Assembly: GCA_022823865.1 (NCBI GenBank) | Contig: JAJEHF010000002.1 | Coordinates: 98,731-162,730, forward strand | DNA: 64,000 nt | Source of the DNA: Bryobacterales bacterium | GTDB taxonomy: Bacteria; Acidobacteriota; Terriglobia; Bryobacterales; UBA6623 | Reading direction: 5' to 3' | Shown: positions 9,468 through 17,360 of the stretch, in pieces | Layout of the letters: the number at the start of each line of letters is the position of its first letter | Position numbering within the stretch: position 1 is the stretch's first letter | Notes under the pieces: model-generated | What the model was told of the DNA's origin: nothing | Database searches by the model: none | What the model saw: only the letters and a program-made list of their open reading frames with translations | Position numbers and translations under genes: made by a program

Positions 9468-11228
9468 ATGATGTGGACGGGCGACCAGATCCTGAAGAGG
9501 CTTGAGCTTGGGGAGGACAGCCACGTCGAATTCAAGGAAGCCGTATTCAAGGGCAAGAAAATCAAGGCGCCTCAACGGAACGACATCGCCGATGAATTGG
9601 CCTCGTTCGGCAACGGCGGCGGAGGAACGCTGATTTTCGGCGTTTCGGACGACCGGAGGGTTCAGTCCTTGATCCCAGAACAGATGGATGCACTGGAAGC
9701 CTTCGTAAGCGAAATCTGTGCGGACAGCATTCGTCCCCCTCTAGCATTCACCACCCAGCGGGTCGCCGTACGAGCTCACCAAGCCGTGCTCGTCGTCGAG
9801 GTGGAAGCGAGCGCGGTCGTGCACAAGAGCCCGGGAGGGTCCTACCATCGGCAAGGCAGCTCGAAACGCGAACTGCCAACACAAGCGCTACAGCGTTTGT
9901 TTCAGCGGCGGGGACGGTCGGGCATCCTCGGACCGGATGAAGCAATTGTCGCCGGAACGGGTCGAAATACGCTCGCCGGCAGGCTCGCGACTCGATTTCT
10001 GAGCTCTCGAACGTCCGAGCCCCGCGACGCGCAACTCGCCAAGCTGGGACTACTGAGGGACGACGACTCCGGCATCGCCCGAGCGACGGTCGCGGGCGTT
10101 CTTCTCTGCACCGAACAACCAGACAAGTTCATTCCCGGCGCTGCGATTGAGGCAGTTTGCTACGGCGGGTCTGTACAGGGGAGGGCGAACCAGCTCGACG
10201 CTGCTACGATTCGCGGGCCGATCGACCTCCAGATCCGCGAGGCTGTGACGTTCGCCAAGCGCAACACAAGAGTTCGGGCACGGAAAGCACCGGGTCGTAT
10301 CGAAACCCCCCAATTCAGCCTGCGGGCGGTGTTCGAAGCAATTGTGAACGCAGTCGTTCACCGGGACTACTGGCTTGAACATGCGAAGATTCGGCTATTC
10401 GTTTTCGAGGACCGGCTTGAACTCTACTCGCCAGGCTCGCTGCCCAACACGCTGGAAATAGGGGCCATGAGATTTCGGCAGGTCACGCGCAACGAGACTG
10501 TCGCGTCGCTGATGCGCATGCTGGCTGTCGGCGAAATTGACGGAGCCGGCGAGCGGCAGTACTTCATGGAGCAGCGGGGGGAAGGGATTCCCATCATCTA
10601 CGAGGAAACCAGCGGACTTGCCGGCCGGGATCCTACCTACGAGGTGATCGGCGGATCGGAGCTGCGGCTGACGTTACCCTCGGCTCAGCCTCCATCGGAA
10701 GGAATCGAGGGAGAGGTTTCTGTGACAGCTTCCGACCACCCGGCAGTCGGCGCGCAAGTCGTGACGCTCTACCCGAACAAGACCTGGATAGAAGCAACAA
10801 CCGACTCATTCGGACGTGCCAGGTTCGGATTCTATGCTGCGCTGCCAATCACCGTCTACTGCGCAGCGCCAGGGCACGCAGGCGCTGTTACACGTAACTG
10901 GCACCCGCCGGAGCACCTATCGGTTGAGCTTGCGGAACTGCCGTCGGGAGGCTCGATTGTATTCCCCGAAGGCACTGGCCATCTCCCGAGATTGTCAGGC
11001 CGCTTGAATCCAGTCCAAGACAGCTTGGACCGCATGTACCTGTACGCCACGAACATCGCCATCAACGAGGGCGAAACGCAACCTGTGCAGTTTCGTCTTG
11101 GCCAGCCACTTCGGCTGACCGACGCCTATGGTTCCGAATGGAAGGTTCGATTCACTGAGATGATCGGTAAGGCGGCATTGCTGGAATACGTACCGCCGGA
11201 AGGCAGCTTTTCTCCTCAGTTCGACTGA
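9468..11228 (+). CDS. AlbA_2/HATPase (RecG-like) regulator with a beta-rich C-terminal extension
   Basis: 586-aa protein. Residues about 14-140 are a Schlafen AlbA_2 putative nucleic-acid-binding domain (DSHVEFKEAV, GGGGTLIFGVSDD). Residues about 280-405 are a HATPase_c_4 domain (FEAIVNAVVHRDYW, LYSPGSLPNTL), the arrangement of proteins often mislabelled RecG-like transcriptional regulators. Instead of the usual C-terminal winged helix, residues about 415-586 carry a beta-rich region: a carboxypeptidase-regulatory/Ig-like unit (VGAQVVTLYPNKTWIEATTDSFGRA as two adjoining parts, the latter around 430-455) followed by another beta domain (FRLGQPLRLTDAYGSEWKV). No signal peptide, so it should be cytoplasmic. 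Two adjacent ATGs at 9468 and 9471 are possible starts. Relatives occur in regulatory and conflict loci; its role is unknown. Confidence 0.82.
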   Translation: MMWTGDQILKRLELGEDSHVEFKEAVFKGKKIKAPQRNDIADELASFGNGGGGTLIFGVSDDRRVQSLIPEQMDALEAFVSEICADSIRPPLAFTTQRVAVRAHQAVLVVEVEASAVVHKSPGGSYHRQGSSKRELPTQALQRLFQRRGRSGILGPDEAIVAGTGRNTLAGRLATRFLSSRTSEPRDAQLAKLGLLRDDDSGIARATVAGVLLCTEQPDKFIPGAAIEAVCYGGSVQGRANQLDAATIRGPIDLQIREAVTFAKRNTRVRARKAPGRIETPQFSLRAVFEAIVNAVVHRDYWLEHAKIRLFVFEDRLELYSPGSLPNTLEIGAMRFRQVTRNETVASLMRMLAVGEIDGAGERQYFMEQRGEGIPIIYEETSGLAGRDPTYEVIGGSELRLTLPSAQPPSEGIEGEVSVTASDHPAVGAQVVTLYPNKTWIEATTDSFGRARFGFYAALPITVYCAAPGHAGAVTRNWHPPEHLSVELAELPSGGSIVFPEGTGHLPRLSGRLNPVQDSLDRMYLYATNIAINEGETQPVQFRLGQPLRLTDAYGSEWKVRFTEMIGKAALLEYVPPEGSFSPQFD

Positions 11229-11468
11229 TGGCGTGCGCGGCAGGAGCATTGTGGGGCTGCAGGCCGGAGTGGTGTACTTGGAAATCCGGTTGCAGGACCG
11301 TGGAGAGCCACTCCTCGGACCGTCGCAGGCGCCTCCATCCGACGCCCGGCTGGATTCAGATCGCAATCGCGAGAGGGGCCGCGGCGCATGCGGTGGTCGC
11401 GGGGACGGAATTGGGCAGTCAGGCGGCCGACTGGCGGCACTGACATGAAATCGCTCAGCGCATGCTTC

Positions 11469-11487
11469 CAACTCGTGCCACGAGTTG
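11469..11487. promoter_or_regulatory. 19-bp inverted repeat upstream of phosphatase gene
   Basis: Nine-base arms (CAACTCGTG and CACGAGTTG) flank a single central C. The element lies 37 bp before the phosphatase start at 11525, so it could be an operator. No T-run follows, so it is unlikely to be a terminator for the upstream gene. Confidence 0.35.
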
Positions 11488-11524
11488 CGGCACACCGGAG
11501 CTGAATCGCAATCAAGGGTTCTGC

Positions 11525-12400
11525 ATGCACAAAGGGACGACACAGCCGGAACGTTCGCAACGACCTAGGCCGGCCCCGCTGGACTGGGATCTGATGGGCC
11601 TGCGGACGCCGCGAGTTGACGGCCCCGCCGTGCTGTCGCTGGGCCGGAACAGGCGCGGACGGGATTTGGTCGTCGGAGACATCCACGGACAGCGGGAGAC
11701 ATTCGAGCACTTGCTCGAAACGGTCGGGTACTCGCCGGACGACGGGGACCGACTGCTGCTGCTCGGCGATCTTATTGACCGCGGCCCAGACTCGGCTTCG
11801 ATGTTCGAGTGGCTACAACGTGACGACGTGACTTGCGTCCGCGGTAACCACGAGCAGATGATGCTGGATGCGCTCGAAGGCGATAGCATGGCTCGAAAAA
11901 CTTGGATTGAACTCAACGGAGGGGGGTGGTCAACGGCGCTGACCTCTGGCGAGTGCGACGCCTGGCTCGAGAAACTCCGGAGCATGCCGCTGGCCGTGGA
12001 GGTCGAAGGGGGGCAAGGAACCTTCGTGCTGGTACACGCCGAGGTTCCGGTCCAAACCCCGTGGTGGGCCATGAAGGCCTGGCTCGAGGAGGGAGATCAC
12101 TGCGCGGGAGTGCGAGCGATCTGGGCGCGCGACAGAATCAATGGACCATCACAGTTTGACCACGGGGTGCCTGACGTGTGGCGCACGTTCCACGGGCACA
12201 CGCCCCTCAAGCAACTGGTGCGAATCGCAAACATGCGCTGGATCGATCTTGCCGCTGCATACGCGAGTCGCATCGAGAGCGCATCGATCGCCTGCATCCC
12301 GATCGGCCCAGACGGCCTGGAGCAGGACCCTGTCTTGGCGAGGGTGCTAGACGTGGATCCCGGACAGTTCCAAGCGACGGGCAGCCGCCCGAGGAAATAG
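11525..12400 (+). CDS. PPP-family serine/threonine (metallo)phosphatase
   Basis: 291-aa metallophosphatase similar to bacterial PrpA/PrpB and lambda phosphatase. The motifs GDIHG (51-55), GDLIDRG (81-87) and GNHE (107-110) supply the dinuclear metal site and catalytic His, and HGHT lies further on, so the active site is complete. The ATG at 11525 is chosen because AAGGG at 11514-11518 is 6 bp upstream; the frame is open back to 11462 without a ribosome binding site. Cytoplasmic, with no signal peptide. Likely removes phosphate from protein Ser/Thr/Tyr or small phospho-compounds. The C-terminal region, with cysteine-containing IACIPIGPDG, may be a family-specific cap. Confidence 0.88.
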   Translation: MHKGTTQPERSQRPRPAPLDWDLMGLRTPRVDGPAVLSLGRNRRGRDLVVGDIHGQRETFEHLLETVGYSPDDGDRLLLLGDLIDRGPDSASMFEWLQRDDVTCVRGNHEQMMLDALEGDSMARKTWIELNGGGWSTALTSGECDAWLEKLRSMPLAVEVEGGQGTFVLVHAEVPVQTPWWAMKAWLEEGDHCAGVRAIWARDRINGPSQFDHGVPDVWRTFHGHTPLKQLVRIANMRWIDLAAAYASRIESASIACIPIGPDGLEQDPVLARVLDVDPGQFQATGSRPRK

Positions 12401-12745
12401 CGCCGCGCGCGGGCCGGTCGTGGACTCGGCAACAGGTCACCGGTCCGCCTGGAGCTCTCGCTGGCTGTGCATGCCGATGTGGCGTAGCTGACCGATGCTG
12501 GGCAAATCGTCCAGCACGCAACGCCTGGCCTCCCTGGGGCTATGGCATGCATCGAATGGCAGACCAGACGCAAGCGGGCGAGTACGGCGAACCAACCGCT
12601 GCTCCGAGAGCTGGCGGCACAGAGCCTGCTCTTCCCGCGAGCCCCGCGGCTGAAGGCTGTACAATCAAGGGACGCGCCGGAACCCAGACTCGCTGGATCC
12701 GGTCGCCGCAATCCTGCACGAGAGCGTTTCGGGTCGGCGTCATAA
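12401..12745. other. Gap before tRNA-Val
   Basis: No gene or structured RNA recognised. It should contain the tRNA-Val promoter. Confidence 0.5.
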
Positions 12746-12822
12746 GGGCACGTAGCTCAGTTGGTTAGAGCGCCTGCTTCACACGCAGGAGGTCCCCAGT
12801 TCGAGTCTGGGCGTGCCCACCA
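12746..12822 (+). tRNA. tRNA-Val (anticodon CAC)
   Basis: Full cloverleaf with encoded CCA. Acceptor stem GGGCACG pairs with CGTGCCC; D-arm GCTC/GAGC; anticodon stem CCTGC/GCAGG with loop TTCACAC, giving anticodon CAC (Val, codon GUG). T-arm CCCAG/CTGGG with loop TTCGAGT, discriminator A and CCA at 12820-12822. Confidence 0.97.
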
Positions 12823-13110
12823 TCTAGCCTGTTTGCTGTCAACCCCCGCCTCCGTTACGTCTCGCCCCCGGTGACGGAATCGCCGGGCAGGTCCCGCCAC
12901 AGAAAATGCAAGCTATGCAGGAAGGGCGGCGGCGCTAATGCTCGAGACTGAAGAGGATTCTTCAAACGACGTCCGCTGCAAGGCCCAAGTGAGCCCGGAC
13001 TTCCGGGATCAAGTAGAGGCTCAGCCGGGGCGGCCGGGAACGGACTCGACAGATCACGAGGTGGCGGCCAACTATTCTATAGACAAGACTGGGACTGAGG
13101 GATTTCAGAG

Positions 13111-13422
13111 ATGGATCCGCGCATCGACACATCCCTAGACCAAATCGCTGCCTTTTGCGGGCGTTGGCGAGTCACAGAGCTCGCACTGTTCGGTTCGGTG
13201 CTGCGGGAAGATTTCGGCCCCGACAGCGACATTGATGTGCTCGTGCGCTTTGATCGGAAAGCGCGCCACACGCTCCTAGACATTGGACAAATGGAGAATG
13301 AGTTGAGCCGATTACTCGGCCGTGACGTAGATGTGATCGAACGCACGGCGATTGAGCGAAGCCGAAACTACATCCGCCGCAAGGCTATTCTCGATTCTGC
13401 CGAGACGATCTATGCGGCCTGA
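13111..13422 (+). CDS. mntA: MNT-domain nucleotidyltransferase antitoxin (MntA type)
   Basis: 103-aa minimal nucleotidyltransferase. The motif GS-X10-DXD is complete (G28, S29, D40, D42 in GSVLREDFGPDSDID). MNT proteins with this motif pair with HEPN ribonucleases as type VII toxin-antitoxin modules and inactivate the toxin by (oligo)AMPylation of a tyrosine. The downstream HEPN gene overlaps the 3' end by 11 bp, the normal translationally coupled arrangement. GAGGG lies about 11 bp upstream of the ATG. Solitary module, chromosomal, after tRNA-Val. Confidence 0.9.
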   Translation: MDPRIDTSLDQIAAFCGRWRVTELALFGSVLREDFGPDSDIDVLVRFDRKARHTLLDIGQMENELSRLLGRDVDVIERTAIERSRNYIRRKAILDSAETIYAA

Positions 13423-13753
13423 CGATGCCTGTCTGCTCGACATGCTGCTAGCGGCGCGCGAAGCAATGGAATTCGCCGCCGGACGCACCTTCGCGGAGTT
13501 CGAGCGAGACCGTATGACGCAGCTTGCGATTCTGAAAACCGTAGAAATCGTTGGTGAAGCTGCATCCCGAGTCAGTGCCGATACCCAAGAGGCTCACCCC
13601 GACATACCGTGGCCCAAGATCATCGGCTTACGGCATCGTCTAGTGCACGCATACTTCGAAGTGAGCTTGGAGCGTGTGTGGGACACCGTGCAGCGGGACA
13701 TTCCCGCTCTCATTTCCCAACTCGAGCTGCTCGTTCCGCCGGAGACGGAGTGA
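13412..13753 (+). CDS. hepT: HEPN-domain RNase toxin (HepT type, DUF86)
   Basis: 113-aa all-helical HEPN protein, toxin partner of the MNT gene before it. The RX4HXY active-site motif is intact: R74, H79 and Y81 in RHRLVHAY. The tyrosine is the residue modified by the cognate MntA in characterised pairs. The ATG at 13412 is chosen because it overlaps the mntA stop and gives the family length; the frame extends to 13352 inside mntA. Expected activity is RNA or tRNA cleavage when unmodified. Confidence 0.9.
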   Translation: MRPDDACLLDMLLAAREAMEFAAGRTFAEFERDRMTQLAILKTVEIVGEAASRVSADTQEAHPDIPWPKIIGLRHRLVHAYFEVSLERVWDTVQRDIPALISQLELLVPPETE

Positions 13754-13938
13754 TGGCCCGCGCGAGCATCGATCGGCTGATCGCCAGTTCTCCCCCCAGA
13801 GGAGCCGGCAAAGCTGTGCGACCGCCGGTGGCTGGACGCCGCCCTTCTACTTGCGTACCATCCTTGTACTGGGGCCAGGCGTAGCTGTTCCAGAAGCGAC
13901 CGACGGCCCGCCCTGCGACTCCTCGATTGCGGTGAACC

Positions 13939-15441
13939 ATGAATCCACGCCTACTACCACGAGCACTATCGATCAGAGCCTTCCTAGGCCTGCTGGCAGC
14001 AAGCATCGCGCTAAGCGCCCAAGCTCCCAAGAATATCGTCCTGATCCTCGCTGACGATCTTGGCTACGGGGACTTGAGCTCCTATGGCGCGACGGCTTAC
14101 GAGACTCCTAACATCGACCGTCTCGCCAAGGAAGGCCGATTGTTTACCGATGCCCACTCGCCTCACCCGGTCTGCACGCCCACCCGCTACGGGTTGATGA
14201 CTGGCCGATACAGCTGGCGTACGTGGGCCGGATCCGCCAATGTCTGGTCGGACGATCCGTTGCTGATTGAGGAGGGTCGCTACACCCTGCCGATGCTGCT
14301 GCGCGAAGCGGGATACAGGACGGCGATCATCGGCAAGTGGCATCTCGGGTATGGCCGCCCCGGCAGCGCGAATTGGACGGAGGCCGGTGTCGACTACAAC
14401 GGCAAGATCGCGCCCGGACCGCTCGAAGTGGGATTCGACTACTACTACGGCATCCCTCACGTAGGCCAGCAGCCTCATGTCCTGATCGAGAACCATCGCA
14501 TAGTCGGGCTGACCCCCGAATCCCCGCTGAAACTCCACCGCGACGAGCGCTGGATCGCCAAGACCTCTTACCTCGAGCGCTTCGGATATCCCCCGAGACA
14601 CCACTTCACGGGCGGCAAGGGAGCGCTGTACGATCACCGGGAGCTCGCCCTCACGCTTACAGAGAGGGCTGCGAGCTGGATCAAAGAACACTCCGAAGAT
14701 CCGTTCTTCCTCTACTTCGCTCACCGCAACACTCACGGCCCGATCATTCCCAACAAGCGATTCCGCGGCAAGAGCGGGATCGGCACTTACGGCGACTTTG
14801 TCCTGGAACTCGACTGGTCCGTGGGGCGCGTCTTGGAGGCCCTAGACGAACAGGGCCTGACCGACGAGACGTTGGTGCTGTTCTCAAGCGACAACGGAGC
14901 GGTCGTGCGCGGCCTGCCCGGCCACCGGGTGAACGGAGCGCTTCGCGGCCAGAAGACCGAGGCGTATGAGGGCGGTCAGCGCGTGCCGCTGCTCGCACGC
15001 TGGCCGGGACACATCAAGCCGAACTCGCGTTCGGACGCACTGGTGGCTCTGACGGATATGCTCGCAACGGTCGCAGACCTATTGGGGGAGCGGTTGCCCG
15101 AAGGTGCCGGGCCGGACAGTTTCAGCTTTCTAGAGGCGCTCCTAGATCGGGAGCAATCTCTGGCGGGTCGAACGGCGCTCGTCCACAACAGCTACCGAGG
15201 AGGGTTCGGGATTCGCCAAGGCGATTGGAAGCTGCTGATGTTCCAAGGCGGGGGTGGCCGACCGGTGGGAGGCGGGGGCTGGAACCCGTTCGACTACGAC
15301 CGCACGATCCCGTACGGGCAGCTCTACAACCTGCGCGAGGACCTCGGCGAACAGCGCGATCTGTACGCGGACGAACCCGGGCGAGTCGCGGCGATGGTGC
15401 AGTTGCTCAGGAAAATCCGTTCATCCGGCAGCAGCCGGTAG
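13939..15441 (+). CDS. Exported sulfatase (arylsulfatase/N-acetylgalactosamine-sulfatase family)
   Basis: 500-aa formylglycine-dependent sulfatase that hydrolyses sulfate esters outside the cytoplasm. Signal peptide at about 1-28 (ends SAQA). Metal ligands are in LILADDLGYGD (about 36-46). The formylglycine cysteine is C79 in CTPTR, the Thr variant of C-x-P-S-R, followed by GLMTGRYSWR. GKWHLGYG and FSSDNGAVVRG supply further active-site residues. Full length. Natural substrate (sulfated polysaccharide or other) unresolved. No anaerobic maturase is nearby. Confidence 0.93.
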   Translation: MNPRLLPRALSIRAFLGLLAASIALSAQAPKNIVLILADDLGYGDLSSYGATAYETPNIDRLAKEGRLFTDAHSPHPVCTPTRYGLMTGRYSWRTWAGSANVWSDDPLLIEEGRYTLPMLLREAGYRTAIIGKWHLGYGRPGSANWTEAGVDYNGKIAPGPLEVGFDYYYGIPHVGQQPHVLIENHRIVGLTPESPLKLHRDERWIAKTSYLERFGYPPRHHFTGGKGALYDHRELALTLTERAASWIKEHSEDPFFLYFAHRNTHGPIIPNKRFRGKSGIGTYGDFVLELDWSVGRVLEALDEQGLTDETLVLFSSDNGAVVRGLPGHRVNGALRGQKTEAYEGGQRVPLLARWPGHIKPNSRSDALVALTDMLATVADLLGERLPEGAGPDSFSFLEALLDREQSLAGRTALVHNSYRGGFGIRQGDWKLLMFQGGGGRPVGGGGWNPFDYDRTIPYGQLYNLREDLGEQRDLYADEPGRVAAMVQLLRKIRSSGSSR

Positions 15442-15498
15442 AGCACTGGGGCTGACGTTGCATTTCGCAGCCGAATCAACCGCAGCCGCTCATCGCGA

Positions 15499-16932
15499 TC
15501 ATTTCGTAGCGCGTCCGTAGTTCTGTACCCAGTCCCTGCCAATCTGCGCAACGCGGTCGAGGGTCTCGCGCACATCAGCCGACGTCGTCGCGCGGTTGAC
15601 GATGCAAAGCCGAAGCGCGAACGTCTGGCGCAGGGTCGTTGACGAGATGAAGCTGTGGCCATCCCAGAACACCTTGGCCAACACGTGTGCGTTCAGGGTT
15701 TTGAGGGTGTCCTCGTCGAGGCCGCCGGGGTTCACTCGGAAGCAGACGATGCTGAGCGAGGCCGGGTGCAGCAACTCGAGGATCGGATCGCTCTGAATCT
15801 GCTCCTCGGCACGGCGGGCGAGTTCGAGCCCACTTAGCACGGCACGCCGGAACGCGGCCATGCCAAACGTCTGCACCGACATCCAGAGTTTCAGCGACCG
15901 GGCAGCGCGACTGAGTTGCAAGCCGCGATCGGCAACGTTCGGGTGGTTCGAGCCCCAAATCGTGTCTTGGATGACATCGTGCCGCAGGGTGAAGGGACGT
16001 TCGAGCGTCCGCACATCCTTCACAATCAGGCAGCCCGCTTCGTACGGCTGGAAGAACCACTTGTGTGCGTCGAGGCTGACGGAGTCGGCCCGGCCGATTC
16101 CGCCAAGCTGTCGTCGCCCGGTCTCCGTCACGACCGCAAAGCCGCCATAGGCTGCGTCCACGTGCAACCAGATGCCCTCTGCCGCGCAGTAGTCGGCTAA
16201 TTCCGCAAGTGGATCCACCGTGCCTGTGCTCGCGGTCCCGGCGTTGGCACAGACTGCAATCGGCACCAGCCCTGCGGCGCGGTCGGCGGCAACGCGACGC
16301 GCGAGGAGTTCCACGTCGAGACGGTACTCGCTGTCGCTTGGGAGGGAGCGTACGTGCTCTGGCCTCACACCGACGGTGGTCGCGGCGCGCGCGATGCTCC
16401 CGTGGGTCTGATCGCTCATGTAGACGACCGGGCCGGCGGGCGCGCCCACCGCCTCCCGCGCGGCAACTAGCGCGTGAACGGCGGCCTCCGAAGCGCCGCT
16501 CACGAAAAGTCCGCCCGCGCCATCCGGGCAACCGAGCCACTGCCGGATCCAGTCGATGACGGTCAACTCGATCTGGCTGGGGCCGCTCGCAGTCAGCCAG
16601 GTGCACTGATTGACGGTCCACGCGGCCGCCATGAAGTCGGCCAGAACGCTGGGCCATGTGGGCGACACCGGCACGAATCCGAAGAATCGAGGATGATCAA
16701 GCCGCGCCGCGAGTGGCAGGATCTCGCGCGCTACCTGCTCGATGACCTCGGTGGCTTCTCGCCCCTCTTCCGGCGGCATCTTGTGAAACTGCTCGGCGAG
16801 GCCCTGCTGAAACTCGCCGTCCCAGGGCGGTCCATCCCCGAGAGTCTCGGTGCGTTCGACGAGCAGCTCTACGACTCGCCGCGCGCAGGCGCGCATCTCC
16901 TCGGGAGACATCTGAAGTTCGGCAGTACCCAT
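15499..16932 (-). CDS. Pyridoxal-phosphate-dependent decarboxylase (group II), second copy
   Basis: 477-aa PLP decarboxylase, only distantly similar to the enzyme at 4076-5566. The PLP lysine lies in SLDAHKWFFQPYEAGC and the pyridine-nitrogen aspartate in HVDAAYGGF. The N-terminal half has the family pattern DHPRFFGFVPVSP and WLTASGPSQIEL. This form (DAHKWFFQPYE) is common in bacteria under the broad label aspartate aminotransferase family/pyridoxal decarboxylase; substrate unknown. The ATG at 16932 (with GAGGAA upstream) is preferred; a TTG at 16971 keeps the frame open but has AGGAG directly against it. Convergent with the sulfatase. Confidence 0.9.
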   Translation of the reverse strand: MGTAELQMSPEEMRACARRVVELLVERTETLGDGPPWDGEFQQGLAEQFHKMPPEEGREATEVIEQVAREILPLAARLDHPRFFGFVPVSPTWPSVLADFMAAAWTVNQCTWLTASGPSQIELTVIDWIRQWLGCPDGAGGLFVSGASEAAVHALVAAREAVGAPAGPVVYMSDQTHGSIARAATTVGVRPEHVRSLPSDSEYRLDVELLARRVAADRAAGLVPIAVCANAGTASTGTVDPLAELADYCAAEGIWLHVDAAYGGFAVVTETGRRQLGGIGRADSVSLDAHKWFFQPYEAGCLIVKDVRTLERPFTLRHDVIQDTIWGSNHPNVADRGLQLSRAARSLKLWMSVQTFGMAAFRRAVLSGLELARRAEEQIQSDPILELLHPASLSIVCFRVNPGGLDEDTLKTLNAHVLAKVFWDGHSFISSTTLRQTFALRLCIVNRATTSADVRETLDRVAQIGRDWVQNYGRATK

Positions 16933-17360
16933 TGATTCCGGATTCCTCAAGCTAAGGCATTGTATCGGCAACTCCTAGGATGGCTGCGTCTACGAAGCCT
17001 ACAAATATGACATAGCGCACAGCAGTCTCTCGTTAGGCTTGTCATTCTCCCTCCCGCGAACATACAAGGCATCCGAGCTGAACACCGGCCCGCCTCGGGT
17101 GCCGGTTCAGCGCTGCTTCCACGAACATAGGACTCCGCAGTGCCACGGCGGCGCGCGCCGGCCGGGCGGGCGGATAGCATCCGTTCTGTCCCGTCGCCAA
17201 TCGGATTCCTTGCACGGGGCGCGATGGGGAGGCAACTTCACAGGCCCCGCCACCCGCCGACGCCTGCCACCTCTACGCGATGCGCCGATACGGCCTGCCG
17301 TCTCGATCCCAGCATTCGCACAGCCCATCGGAGCGCTGCGTGCGGTATGGTTGCATTGCG
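16933..17360. other. Divergent intergenic region
   Basis: Lies between the start of the decarboxylase (minus) and the start of the hydrolase lipoprotein (plus), so it should hold both promoters. No gene, tRNA or strong palindrome was recognised. Confidence 0.5.
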
